DNA from: Clostridium hydrogenum
GTDB taxonomy: Bacteria > Bacillota > Clostridia > Clostridiales > Clostridiaceae
Length of the DNA stretch: 64,000 bases
Assembly (NCBI RefSeq): GCF_021432385.1
Contig: NZ_JAEACT010000002.1
Coordinates: 2,065,501-2,129,500 of the forward strand
Direction of reading: 5' to 3'
Below the pieces are notes generated by a model that searched no databases, was not told where the DNA came from, and saw nothing but the letters and a program-made list of their open reading frames with translations. Made by a program: the position numbers and the translations under genes. Below, in pieces: positions 26,837 through 36,147 of this stretch (positions within the stretch are counted from its first letter, which is position 1; every line of letters begins with the position of its first letter).

Positions 26837-28888
26837 ATGATTAACAAATACAAACCAATCAGTAGCAAACTTCCTCACTTTATTCATGGTGGAGATTATA
26901 ACCCTGATCAATGGCTTGACCATCCAGAAATTTTAGAAGAAGATATTCGTTTAATGAAACTTTCAAAATGTAATGTAATGACTGTAGGAATTTTCTCTTG
27001 GGTATCTCTTGAACCAGAAGAAGGTAAATTTAATTTCGAATGGCTAGATGGTGTTATAAACAAGTTATATGAAAACGATATACACGTTCTTTTAGCTACT
27101 CCTACTGGTGCAAGACCTGCATGGATGTCTTTTAAATATCCTGAGGTGCTAAGAGTTAGTTCTAATCGAATGAGAAATTCACATGGAGGAAGACATAATC
27201 ACTGCTATACCTCCCCTATATATAGAGAAAAAACTAGAATAATAAATACTAAACTTGCTGAAAGATATTCTAACCATCCTGGTGTAATAGGATGGCATAT
27301 AAGTAATGAGTATGGTGGAGATTGCCACTGTCCCCTTTGTGAGGAAGCTTTCAGAAATTGGCTTAAAGAAAAATATAAAACTCTAGATAATTTAAATAAG
27401 GCGTGGTGGACTACTTTCTGGAGTCATACATATACAGATTGGTCTCAAATTGAATCTCCTGTTCCTTACGGTGAAGAAGGCGTTCATGGCTTAAATCTAG
27501 ATTGGAAACGTTTTGTTACTCATCAAACTATCGATTTTTATAAGTGGGAAATTGAACCACTAAGAAAAGCAAATGCTGATTTGCCAATCACTACAAACTT
27601 TATGGAAATGTTCTACGGGCTAGATTATTGGAAATTTGCAAAAGAAGTAGATGTAGTTTCTTGGGACAACTATCCTACTTGGCACAATGAAGCCGACGAT
27701 GTAACTTTAGCTTCAAGAATGTCTATGGTACATGATGTAATGAGATCTTTAAAAGGCGGAAAACCTTTTATGCTTATGGAAAGCACACCAGGAGCAACAA
27801 ATTGGCAGGCTACAAGCAAATTAAAAAAACCAGGAATGCATTTACTATCCTCAATGCAGGCAGTAGCCCATGGTTCTGACACAGTACAATATTTCCAATG
27901 GAGAAAGAGCAGAGGCTCTAGTGAAAAATTTCACGGCGCTGTAGTAGATCACTGCGGTCATGAAAACACAAGAGTGTTTAGAGATGTTACAGATGTTGGT
28001 ACAACACTTACAAAATTGGATGAGATTTTGGGTACTTCTGTTAATCCTGATGTAGCAATAATATTTGATTGGGAAAACTGGTGGGCAATAGATGATGCTC
28101 AAGGTCCAAGAAATTGTGGCATTAAATATAAAGAAACTATAGAACAACACTACAAAGCTTTCTGGAAAAAAGGTATTCCTGTTGATGTTATAAATATGGA
28201 TTGTGATTTTTCTAAGTACAAGCTTGTCGTTGCACCTATGCTTTATATGGTAAGACCAGGTGTTGGCGAGAGACTTGAAAACTTTGTTAAAAATGGTGGT
28301 ACGCTGGTTTCTACTTACTGGTCTGGCATTGCAGACGAAACTGATTTATGTTTTCTTGGAGGTTTCCCAGGTCCATTAAGAAAAGTTCTAGGGATATGGT
28401 CTGAAGAAATAGATTCTCTTACAGACGACCAGCGCAATACAATAAACTTTAACAATTCAAATGAACTTAAGGGTGAATTTGAAGCAATAGAACTTTGTGA
28501 TTTGATACATACTGAAACAGCTGAAAGTCTTGCTGTTTATGGTGATGATTTTTACAAAGGGAGACCAGCAGTAACTGTTAATAACTTTGGATCTGGAAAG
28601 GCTTACTACATTGCTGCAAGAACTAAAGAAGATTTCAATGATACATTTTATACTTATTTAAATAATACCCTAAGCTTAAAACACGCAATTACTACCGAAT
28701 TACCTTATGGTGTGACTGCACAATTAAGAACTAATGGAGAAAATGACTATATATTCTTAATGAATTTTAATAATGCTACTACAAAAATTGAACTTGATGA
28801 TTGCAGTTATTATGACATTCTTTCAAAAGAAAAAGTTGATAAAACAATCACTCTAGCTCCATATGGACTTGCTATACTAAAAAAATAA
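26837..28888 (+). CDS. Beta-galactosidase, glycoside hydrolase family 42
   Basis: The 683-aa protein is a complete GH42 enzyme. It has the A-domain start FIHGGDYNPDQWLDHPEILEEDIRLMK and acid/base Glu158 in ISNEYGGDC. The nucleophile is Glu315 in FMLMESTPGATNW, and the zinc-cluster cysteines are Cys123, 163, 165 and 168. The trimerisation B-domain (about 395-600) and a C-terminal beta domain follow. No signal peptide is present, so it cleaves imported galacto-oligosaccharides in the cytoplasm. The nearby galactanases and ABC transporter, and the shared operator, place it in galactan use. It is the counterpart of B. subtilis GanA. Confidence 0.95.
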   Translation: MINKYKPISSKLPHFIHGGDYNPDQWLDHPEILEEDIRLMKLSKCNVMTVGIFSWVSLEPEEGKFNFEWLDGVINKLYENDIHVLLATPTGARPAWMSFKYPEVLRVSSNRMRNSHGGRHNHCYTSPIYREKTRIINTKLAERYSNHPGVIGWHISNEYGGDCHCPLCEEAFRNWLKEKYKTLDNLNKAWWTTFWSHTYTDWSQIESPVPYGEEGVHGLNLDWKRFVTHQTIDFYKWEIEPLRKANADLPITTNFMEMFYGLDYWKFAKEVDVVSWDNYPTWHNEADDVTLASRMSMVHDVMRSLKGGKPFMLMESTPGATNWQATSKLKKPGMHLLSSMQAVAHGSDTVQYFQWRKSRGSSEKFHGAVVDHCGHENTRVFRDVTDVGTTLTKLDEILGTSVNPDVAIIFDWENWWAIDDAQGPRNCGIKYKETIEQHYKAFWKKGIPVDVINMDCDFSKYKLVVAPMLYMVRPGVGERLENFVKNGGTLVSTYWSGIADETDLCFLGGFPGPLRKVLGIWSEEIDSLTDDQRNTINFNNSNELKGEFEAIELCDLIHTETAESLAVYGDDFYKGRPAVTVNNFGSGKAYYIAARTKEDFNDTFYTYLNNTLSLKHAITTELPYGVTAQLRTNGENDYIFLMNFNNATTKIELDDCSYYDILSKEKVDKTITLAPYGLAILKK

Positions 28889-28894
28889 TTAAAG

Positions 28895-28970
28895 ATTGCG
28901 AACAAAGGTGTAGTGCAAAATCAAATAGCCTTTGGTAGGTGTAGAAAAATGATGTTAGTGAATAGCATCT
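28895..28970. repeat. Family D repeat arm, left of the IS110 element
   Basis: About 75 bp (ttgcgaacaaaggtgtagtg ... gttagtgaatagcat) match, in inverted form, 30709-30779. They also match the ends and centre of the palindrome at 40682-40797. Confidence 0.75.
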
Positions 28971-28975
28971 TAAAA

Positions 28976-30700
28976 TCTTAAATAAAATTAATAAAACTAA
29001 GCAGCAAATTTTCTAATCCTTAAGAGCTTTAGATAACTCGCAAAAAGACGCTCAAACCTGCTAAGTAAAGTCAAGTGTTTTTCTTAAAAAAATTTTAAAA
29101 ATTTTTTTAAGAAAATAGGGTAACTTTAATAAAACCTTCTTATAGAAGATTTTTTAAAGTGCCCTATTTTTATATTTTTTAGTTTTTTAAAACTTCTGAA
29201 ACCCTAGCATAATATATCCTCAAAAATTTATTTAGTCCTGCTATTTTAGCTTGTTTCTTTGCTTTACCTTCTGATTCTTTTTTTATTATATAGTCATATA
29301 CTGCTGTGTCTTTAGTAGGAACTCTGCATTTTATGCTTTTCATTATCTCATAACCTGTTTTTCTCAGATATCGAGATCCTCGCTTGGATATTTTTCGATC
29401 GTTACCGTTAAAATTTCCAGATTGATAAGGAGGAGCATCTATTCCTGAATAAGCCACAAGAGCTTTTGAACTGTAATACTTTCTTACGTCACCTACTTCT
29501 GCAATAATTCTTGGTGCTAATTTTTCTCCTACACCATTCATGTTCAAAACAACATCGTATTCTGGCAATAACTTGGCAAGTTCCTTCATTCGTGATAATA
29601 TTAGATTCAAGGATATTCCAATGGAATGGATTCCTTTGATAGTCTCTGAGGTGATCATTTTTGTGCTTGACATCTTAGAAGGCATAGTTGGGATACTATT
29701 TTTAGCGAGAATATATATATCATGAGCTTTATTCTCACTAAATTGGTATCCTTCTTTTTTTGACCATTTTTTATAGCTTTCAGTAAACTTATTTTCACTT
29801 AACTTAACTTAACAATATTGTCATAATGCCAATACTTTTGTACAAAGTCTGATAACTTATCTTTTGCAAAACTAGTTGAGTTTGAAGCTAAGAGTCCTGC
29901 AATACCTGGCATAGTTTTGTCTAAAAGATTTGAAAGCATTACTTTAAGTTTTATCCTTAAGGACATAAATTGAAAATATTGTCTTGAAAGAGTTTTGAGT
30001 TCATAATATATATCTTCTTCTACTTTATAATTGGTTAGTTCATACCAATTATCCAATCCAAACTTTGATATTTTTTTAGAGTCTAATTTATCTGTTTTAC
30101 CTTTTCTAAGAGATATACTTGCATATTTTTTCATAAGCATAGGGTTAACAACGCAAACAAAAATACCCCTTTCTTGTAGATACGACAATACTGGAATATG
30201 ATAGTGTCCTGTTGCTTCTAAAACTACCTTACTTTCTTCATCAAAACTTATAATTTTGTCAGCTAATTTTCCTAGATCTTCTAAAGTGTGTTTAACTTCA
30301 AAAGGTTTCTCCACAATTTCACCGTGTAATTTACGAATACAAACTGTACTTTTGCCTTTTGAAATATCTATCCCAATGCTAATCATAATATCAACTCCTT
30401 TGTTAAAAATTTTGTCCATCCACTTATTACTACTCATTTTTGTTCGTTACGCGGAAGCTAATTATAGTTCCAACCTGCTTAATCGAATATCCATAATAAG
30501 CAATGGGTGATAGTTTGAGCTACGGAAGTAAAATTCCAACAAATTGAATCATCAGCCCATTTCTTATTATAATAAAAATAAGTGCAGATTACTTAATCAA
30601 ATGAGATTAAGTATCTACACTTATAGTACAAGACAATCTAAAGCTCTAAAGGCTTAAAAAATTTTCCACTAAGTTTTATACAATTTTATTTAAAATATTT
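28976..30700 (-). mobile_element. IS110-family insertion sequence, approximate limits
   Basis: The element contains the broken transposase and non-coding flanks of about 200 bp (3' side) and 310 bp (5' side). Exact ends cannot be set because IS110 elements lack clear terminal repeats. The 5' flank (30387-30700) contains a strong hairpin cttaatc-aaat-gagattaag near 30594-30613 and could encode the bridge RNA known for this family. The whole is bracketed by inverted family D arms. Confidence 0.6.
29179..30386 (-). pseudogene. IS110-family transposase, frameshifted by a 5-bp repeat expansion
   Basis: The upstream frame (start ATG 30386 after AAAGGAG) carries the DEDD RuvC-like domain with Asp7, Glu57, Asp99 and Asp102 and stops at 29799. 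The downstream frame has the Tnp20 domain with VVLNMNGVGEKLAPRIIAEVGD and PPYQSGNFNGNDRKISKRGS, holding the candidate catalytic Ser. At 29804-29818 three tandem copies of TTAAG (minus strand) occur. Removing one copy restores one continuous frame of exactly 400 aa, the family's normal size. The element is thus inactive unless frameshifting occurs. Confidence 0.9.
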
Positions 30701-30708
30701 TTTCAATG

Positions 30709-30779
30709 CTATTCCCTAACATCATTTTTTCCTCCGCCTACCAAAGGCTATTTGATTAATCCACTATCTCTTTGTTTCA
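30709..30779. repeat. Family D repeat arm, right of the IS110 element
   Basis: Reverse complement of 28895-28970 with small changes (cctaccaaaggctatttgat and ctttgtttcac). The IS element therefore lies between two inverted arms. Confidence 0.75.
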
Positions 30780-30924
30780 CAATATATAATTATTTTCTAA
30801 CAACTTAATACAGTAATTATAAGTTACGTACTAAATATTTTGAAATAGCTATTGATATCTTGTATAATTATTCTTAATAAAAATATTACAAATATACCAG
30901 TTAACCAGTTATTAAACAGAGGAC

Positions 30925-31098
30925 TAAATGAGAGTAATAGAAGCAATAAATCTAAGAGGAATATCCTTAAAATCCTAAGAACTTTCAATAACTAACTACC
31001 GTTCAAACAAATTGAAAGTTCTAAGCCTTTTAAGAATATTCCTCTAAGATTTATAAGCTGTTATTTAAATCGTTCCAAAACGCTCTTATTTCACAATT
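30925..31098. repeat. Family C palindrome, copy 2, with an F-like inner hairpin
   Basis: The right part (gatttataagctgttattta ... tttcacaatt) is the reverse complement of the left arm of copy 1. Its centre holds an inner stem (agaactttcaat with attgaaagttct) similar to the palindrome at 48776. No gene is seen between the IS and 31250. Confidence 0.75.
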
Positions 31099-31109
31099 AC
31101 AGTGGTTTA

Positions 31110-31247
31110 ATGAAAAAATTCCTCCGTTCCTACGGAATTTTAAGATAAAAACAAGAAATACTACAATTGCGCAAGCAATCAAAAAAATAAGTTTTAAGAT
31201 TTTCTTTAGCAAAGCGGAAGAAAATCATCCTTCACTGTACTTTGAAA
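31110..31247 (-). repeat. Family B repeat, copy 7, one end missing
   Basis: Partial reverse copy with the gcaagcaatc hairpin half, aagttttaagatt and the gcggaagaaaatcatccttc end. It touches the stop codon of the LPXTG galactanase gene. Confidence 0.78.
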
Positions 31248-31249
31248 AA

Positions 31250-34129
31250 TTACTTTACAATTCTCTTTCTTCTAATTTTTTTACTTAAAGTAACTATAGC
31301 GCCTCCTAAAGCAATACAAATCATTCCAAGTTCAGCAAGTACACTAAAATCTACACTTGAACCTGTTTTAGGAAGGGTTCCTAGGTTTTTATTTATGCTA
31401 CCAGTAGAAGTAGATGTATTTACAGTTTGTGCCGGATTGGCTCCGTTTACAGCACTTCCTCCTTGATTCTGATTAGCTGATGTCGTTGTTGATGATATAG
31501 GTGATGGTACTACTATTAAGTCACCTGTTTTTTCAAGATCTACACCATCTAAATCCCACCAAGTATTTGGAAGTGCATTGACATTCATTCCTACTGTACA
31601 TTTTCCATTAGTTACTTTAATATTACCTATAGTAACTTGTGTCCAAGAGCTATATTTTGATACATCTAATGTAAGGTCTTTATCTCCAAAACCACTTGCA
31701 AAAAGTTTTACATCACTTATGCCATCTCCAGAACCTACTACCCAGGCTTTTAAAGTATATATACCATTTGGAAGATTATTAACCGTTTGGCTAACCTTAT
31801 AATTAAATGCTGATTTGTTCCATGAATTTAATGTATACTTTCCTCCATCTCCTGTCCATGAATCCATTTTTACCGTACCATCATTAGCATTGTCACCTGT
31901 TATTTGCCAACCTGAGGTATCTCCTGTTTCAAAGCCTCCATTTTGCAATACATTATTTGACATTTTTATAGTAGCTACTGCCTTTACATCTGTACCGTCA
32001 ACAGTTCCGTTTATATTAAAGGTTCCTGCTTTTGCATAATCTGAAGCTGATATTTTATCCCAAGTAACATTTTTTGTTTGAGTACTTCCATCGCTATAAG
32101 AAACATCAACTGTAGCTGGTAACTTCGAAGTTGGATCAGTACCCACAACTCCTTCGACATATGGCTGCTTAATACTAGTTACTGTTGTATTTGTTACCCT
32201 TGAAAACTCAACGCCATCTAAATCCCACCAAGTATTTGCAGCTGCATCAACATTCATTCCAACTGTACATTTTCCATTAGTTACATTTATATTTCCTAAA
32301 GTAACCTGTGTCCAAGAACTATACTTTGATACATCTAAAGTCGTATCCTTATCGCCAAAGCCGCTTGCAAAGAGTTTTACATTGCTTTTGCCATCACCTG
32401 AGCCTACTACCCACGCTTTTAAAACATAAGTGCCATTAGGTATATTTTCAAAGCTTTGACTAACATTATACTTTAAAGGTGTAGCTTTCCAAGAATTTAA
32501 AGTATACTTGCCCCCATCTGCCGTCCAAGAATCCATCTTTATTACGCCATCGTTAGCATCATCACCTGTTATTTGCCAACCTGAGGTATCTCCTGTTTCA
32601 AAACCTCCATTTTGCATTAAATTGCTTGACATTTTAACATCTGCTGCTGCTTTTACAGTTGTGCCATCAACAGTTCCACTTACAGTAAAGGTTCCCTCTT
32701 TTCCATAATCAGAAGCTGATATTTTATCCCATGCAACATTTTCACTTTTCATAGTTCCATCACTATAAACAACAGTGACTGTGGAAGGTAACTTTGAAGT
32801 CGGATCACTTCCAACAAAACCATCTATACTTACCTTAGGAATACTTATTACAATTGGATCAACTGTTGCACTGCTGCTAACTTGATTGAATACATCTAAA
32901 GAAGGAAGTGCATTACCCTTAAAATCAAACATAGCCTGATTTTCCCACGCATTGCCTTGTCCAGATATCCAGCCTGCTCCTTTCACAGGAATCCAATCTC
33001 CTTCCCAATAAAACACACCTAAACCTCTGTTATTTGGAAGCTGCGCCATTACATTCATCATTGTTCTAACTTCAGTTGCTTGCCCTTGAACTGTAGCAGG
33101 AAAGACTCCAGCCAATTCCTGTGCTGGTCCAAAATTATTTGCAAACCCATCACTGTCATCGTTTGTAAAAGCATATGCAGTTTCAGCTATAACAAACTGC
33201 TTTGAAGGATATCTAACGCTTAATTTATTTACATTATCTTGAAGGCTCTGTACTGAACCATGCCAATATGGATAAAATGAAAGTCCAATAACATCAAAAT
33301 CTACATTTCTTTGTGTCATTGCATCAAAGAAATTTGTAAAACCTTCATTGTCTCCACCCTTAGCTAAATGAAGCACTATTTTAATTTTATTATTGCTGTC
33401 TTGTACTTCTCTTACAGCCTTTGATCCACTGTTTAATAATCTAGCCAATTCATCATATCCACCAGAATTTGTTCCTGTAATTTGACCATCTGGCCATAAC
33501 ATTCCGCCATTAATCTCATTACCTATTTGAACCATATCAGGCAGTGCATTATTATTTTTTAATGTTGTAAGAGTATCTTTCGTAAAGTTGTATACATCAT
33601 TTTCTAAAGCAGTATAGCTTCCTGTTGCTTCTTTTGTGTCTTTTGTCCATGCCGATGGTATTGTTTGAGTTCCTGCATCTGCCCAGGTATCGCTATAATG
33701 GAAATCCAGTAGAACTTTTAAACCTAATGCTTTTGCTCTAGCAGCTAAATTAATTGTTGTGTCCAAATTGTTTTCTCCACCAGCACCAGTTGGGTTATTC
33801 CATATTCTTAATCTAACCCAATTTACTCCATGTGCCTTTAAAATCTTTAAACAATCCTCAGACTTTGGATTTCCATTTGCATCAAACAAATTATCGTAAT
33901 ATTTTCCACCATCATCTTCTATTTCTTTTAACATAGAAACATCCATACCTTTTATAAAATCTGGAGATAAATTTTTTATTGGGGGAATATTTATTTTTGT
34001 ACTCTGCAATTGCGAAGTATAATTTGTTACTGCATCAGCTTTTACATTTATAGAATTACTGCAAAAAGCCGATACTGGCATAGTTAGTGTCGCCGCTAAA
34101 GTTATACATAAAATTTTTTTCTTAATCAT
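31250..34129 (-). CDS. Cell-wall-anchored arabinogalactan endo-beta-1,4-galactanase, GH53 with duplicated Ig/CBM modules
   Basis: This 959-aa multi-domain enzyme has a signal peptide (1-32) and a GH53 domain (about 55-425), with acid/base Glu205 in QIGNEINGG and nucleophile Glu316 in VIAETAYAF. Two tandem modules follow. Each has a bacterial Ig-like domain (GSDPTSKLPSTVTVVYSDG) and a CBM61-like galactan-binding domain (QNGGFETGDTSGWQITGD, NTWWDLDGVE). A Ser/Thr/Asn linker leads to LPKTG (from residue 919), a hydrophobic span and a KKIRRKR tail, so sortase links it to peptidoglycan. It cuts beta-1,4-galactan at the surface. CBM61 assignment is by similarity of the WWDLDGV pattern. Confidence 0.92.
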   Translation of the reverse strand: MIKKKILCITLAATLTMPVSAFCSNSINVKADAVTNYTSQLQSTKINIPPIKNLSPDFIKGMDVSMLKEIEDDGGKYYDNLFDANGNPKSEDCLKILKAHGVNWVRLRIWNNPTGAGGENNLDTTINLAARAKALGLKVLLDFHYSDTWADAGTQTIPSAWTKDTKEATGSYTALENDVYNFTKDTLTTLKNNNALPDMVQIGNEINGGMLWPDGQITGTNSGGYDELARLLNSGSKAVREVQDSNNKIKIVLHLAKGGDNEGFTNFFDAMTQRNVDFDVIGLSFYPYWHGSVQSLQDNVNKLSVRYPSKQFVIAETAYAFTNDDSDGFANNFGPAQELAGVFPATVQGQATEVRTMMNVMAQLPNNRGLGVFYWEGDWIPVKGAGWISGQGNAWENQAMFDFKGNALPSLDVFNQVSSSATVDPIVISIPKVSIDGFVGSDPTSKLPSTVTVVYSDGTMKSENVAWDKISASDYGKEGTFTVSGTVDGTTVKAAADVKMSSNLMQNGGFETGDTSGWQITGDDANDGVIKMDSWTADGGKYTLNSWKATPLKYNVSQSFENIPNGTYVLKAWVVGSGDGKSNVKLFASGFGDKDTTLDVSKYSSWTQVTLGNINVTNGKCTVGMNVDAAANTWWDLDGVEFSRVTNTTVTSIKQPYVEGVVGTDPTSKLPATVDVSYSDGSTQTKNVTWDKISASDYAKAGTFNINGTVDGTDVKAVATIKMSNNVLQNGGFETGDTSGWQITGDNANDGTVKMDSWTGDGGKYTLNSWNKSAFNYKVSQTVNNLPNGIYTLKAWVVGSGDGISDVKLFASGFGDKDLTLDVSKYSSWTQVTIGNIKVTNGKCTVGMNVNALPNTWWDLDGVDLEKTGDLIVVPSPISSTTTSANQNQGGSAVNGANPAQTVNTSTSTGSINKNLGTLPKTGSSVDFSVLAELGMICIALGGAIVTLSKKIRRKRIVK

Positions 34130-34151
34130 TTTAATATCTCTCCCTTATTCT

Positions 34152-35177
34152 TTAGTAAGCATTCATAGCACTTGTTGGTTCTTCTGTGGAAGGATTTGTA
34201 GCACCCATAGTGTAACCGTTCCAATTGTAACATTCTGGTTCCCAATAGAATATTCCGATTCCTCCAACAGAAATTACATTTGCTTTAAGTTGACTAAGGA
34301 ATTTAGAAGCATTTACAGGGTCATTAGAATCAAAACCTGCTTCAGAAATAACTACATTTTTTCCATATCTCGATTCCATATCCTTCATATTAGCTAAGCA
34401 TTCATTATTGTATGTTACATAGTTGCTTGAGTTTGGATAAAGTGACATTCCTATAACATCCCACTTTCCACCAGCAGCTTTAAGCCCATCGAAAAACCAT
34501 CTAAACGTTGCATTATCATAGCCATTAGCTAAATGTACAATACATTGAGTTGAACTGTTTACAGCTTTAACAGCATTGTATCCAGAATTAATTATCCAAG
34601 CTACATTAGAAAAACCATTAGAAGTGTTCCCAAGTGGCCATATTAAGCCTGAGTTAATTTCATTTCCTATTTGCACCCATGTAGGTGTAACTCCAGCATT
34701 CTTCATGTCTGTCATAACCTTATAGGTATAATTATATACTTGTGTACCTAATTCATTCATTGTAGTATAACTGGACCATGCAGCGGGTATAGTTTGATGC
34801 CCTGGATCTGCCCAAGTGTCACTATAATGAAAATCTAGCATTATAGCAGCTCCTATAGCTTTTGCACGTTTTGCCATTTGAATCACTTGATTCTCATTGC
34901 AACCACCATTATAAGGATCATTTGATGGATTTACCCAAAGTCTCAATCTAACAGCTGTAACTCCTAACCCCTTCATAACAGTCATTTCATCTTGCTTAAC
35001 ACCAGCTGAATTTTTAAAAGTATAACCTTTTGCTTCCATAGCTGGCAGCCAACTTAAATCCACTCCCTTATAATAAGTACCTGCTTTAACTTGTTTTGGT
35101 ATAAACATTGTTGATGATACTGCCAAAATAAAGGCAGCAGTAGTGGTTGAAATTATAGCTTTTAGTATTTTGTTCAT
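34152..35177 (-). CDS. Secreted arabinogalactan endo-beta-1,4-galactanase, GH53
   Basis: Start at the second ATG (35177), 8-9 nt after GGGGG, gives 341 aa. The signal peptide ends near VKA-GTYYKGVD (about 32). This is a single-domain GH53 enzyme with RLRLWVNP, DFHYSDTWADPG, acid/base Glu173 in QIGNEINSG and nucleophile Glu279 in VVISEAGFD. It would be released to the medium and make galacto-oligosaccharides for the transporter encoded just upstream. It lies 22 bp before the LPXTG galactanase, so the two are probably co-transcribed. A cre-like site precedes it. Confidence 0.94.
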   Translation of the reverse strand: MNKILKAIISTTTAAFILAVSSTMFIPKQVKAGTYYKGVDLSWLPAMEAKGYTFKNSAGVKQDEMTVMKGLGVTAVRLRLWVNPSNDPYNGGCNENQVIQMAKRAKAIGAAIMLDFHYSDTWADPGHQTIPAAWSSYTTMNELGTQVYNYTYKVMTDMKNAGVTPTWVQIGNEINSGLIWPLGNTSNGFSNVAWIINSGYNAVKAVNSSTQCIVHLANGYDNATFRWFFDGLKAAGGKWDVIGMSLYPNSSNYVTYNNECLANMKDMESRYGKNVVISEAGFDSNDPVNASKFLSQLKANVISVGGIGIFYWEPECYNWNGYTMGATNPSTEEPTSAMNAY

Positions 35178-35194
35178 ATAAAACATCCCCCTTT

Positions 35195-35208
35195 ATTAAA
35201 CGTTTACA
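35195..35208 (-). promoter_or_regulatory. Possible cre (CcpA) site upstream of the GH53 genes
   Basis: Minus-strand TGTAAACGTTTAAT matches 12 of 14 positions of TGWAANCGNTNWCA. It lies about 18 bp before the galactanase start codon, a position fitting catabolite repression. Confidence 0.42.
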
Positions 35209-35239
35209 CTTATTTTATAAAAAAATTCATTTATAAAAA

Positions 35240-35272
35240 CATAATCAGATACCAAAACGGTATCCAATTATG
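35240..35272 (-). terminator. Stem-loop between the transporter and galactanase genes
   Basis: The arms CATAATTGGATACC and GGTATCTGATTATG pair with two mismatches around a GTTTT loop, followed by T5. It could end or weaken transcription from the ABC operon into the GH53 genes. Confidence 0.6.
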
Positions 35273-35291
35273 ATTTATTCCTAATTTAATT

Positions 35292-36146
35292 TTAGCCTTT
35301 TACTGAACCTGCAGTAAGTCCTTTTGCTAAAAACTTTTGGAAACTCATGAATATTATTACGATAGGAAGTGATGCCATTACTGCTGCTGCTGAATATTGA
35401 GTCCAGTTAGCAGAGAATTTATCACGTATAAAACTTTGTAAACCTAGAGCAAGCGTATAATTACTTGTATCCTTTAATAACGCACTACTCAATGGGAATT
35501 CACTGTATGTTCCTATAAAAGTGAATAAGAAAATTACAATTAACATAGGTCTAGATAATGGAATTATCATGCTCCAGAATATTTTGAAAGGTCCTGCTCC
35601 ATCTACCATTGCGGCTTCATCAAGTTCTCTTGGAAGTCCATCAATATATCCTTTTAATAACCAAATGTTGAATGCGCTTCCTCCAACAAGTAATAATATA
35701 AGTGCTGCAAGGTTATCCATAAATCCTAATTTGTACGCTAATCCGATTATAGCTGGAAGTGTCATCATACTAGGAAACATTTGAAGAATTAGTAACATCA
35801 TTAAGCCATTTTTTCTAAATTTAAATTTCATTCTTGAAAAGGCATACGCAGCAGTAGTTGTCATTATTAATTGAAGTACAGCAACTATTGAACTAATTAT
35901 AAGACTGTTCTTTAGCCATATTAAGAAATCTGTATTTTTAAGTACGCTAACATAATTGTCAAATGTAACTGATGCAGGAATAAGTGTTGCTTGGAAAAAG
36001 CCTGTACCTTTTGCTAAAGAAGCAGTTACAACGAAAAATATTGGAACAAGAGTTAGTGCAATAAAAAGCCATATGAATAATCGTTTTAGCCATAAATTTC
36101 TGAGTTTTCTTTTGTTTATTCTCTTTACATATATCTCTTTACTCAA
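35292..36146 (-). CDS. ABC sugar transporter permease, MalG/GanQ type
   Basis: The 284-aa integral membrane protein has six predicted helices and the EAA loop RELDEAAMVDGAGPFKIFWSMIIPLSRP (about 172-199) that contacts the ATPase. MalG features are present (QMFPSMMTLPAI, FIGTYSEFPLSSALL). It starts 1 bp after the stop of the MalF-like gene and ends in AKGLTAGSVKG, a typical MalG C-terminus. By context it imports galactan oligosaccharides. No ATPase gene is present, so a shared MsmX-type ATPase is likely encoded elsewhere. Confidence 0.93.
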   Translation of the reverse strand: MSKEIYVKRINKRKLRNLWLKRLFIWLFIALTLVPIFFVVTASLAKGTGFFQATLIPASVTFDNYVSVLKNTDFLIWLKNSLIISSIVAVLQLIMTTTAAYAFSRMKFKFRKNGLMMLLILQMFPSMMTLPAIIGLAYKLGFMDNLAALILLLVGGSAFNIWLLKGYIDGLPRELDEAAMVDGAGPFKIFWSMIIPLSRPMLIVIFLFTFIGTYSEFPLSSALLKDTSNYTLALGLQSFIRDKFSANWTQYSAAAVMASLPIVIIFMSFQKFLAKGLTAGSVKG

Positions 36147-36147
36147 T

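Noticed and set aside
31242..33307. Several plus-strand frames of 60-110 codons opposite the GH53 gene
   Set aside because: They are antisense shadows of the galactanase with no ribosome sites or family features.
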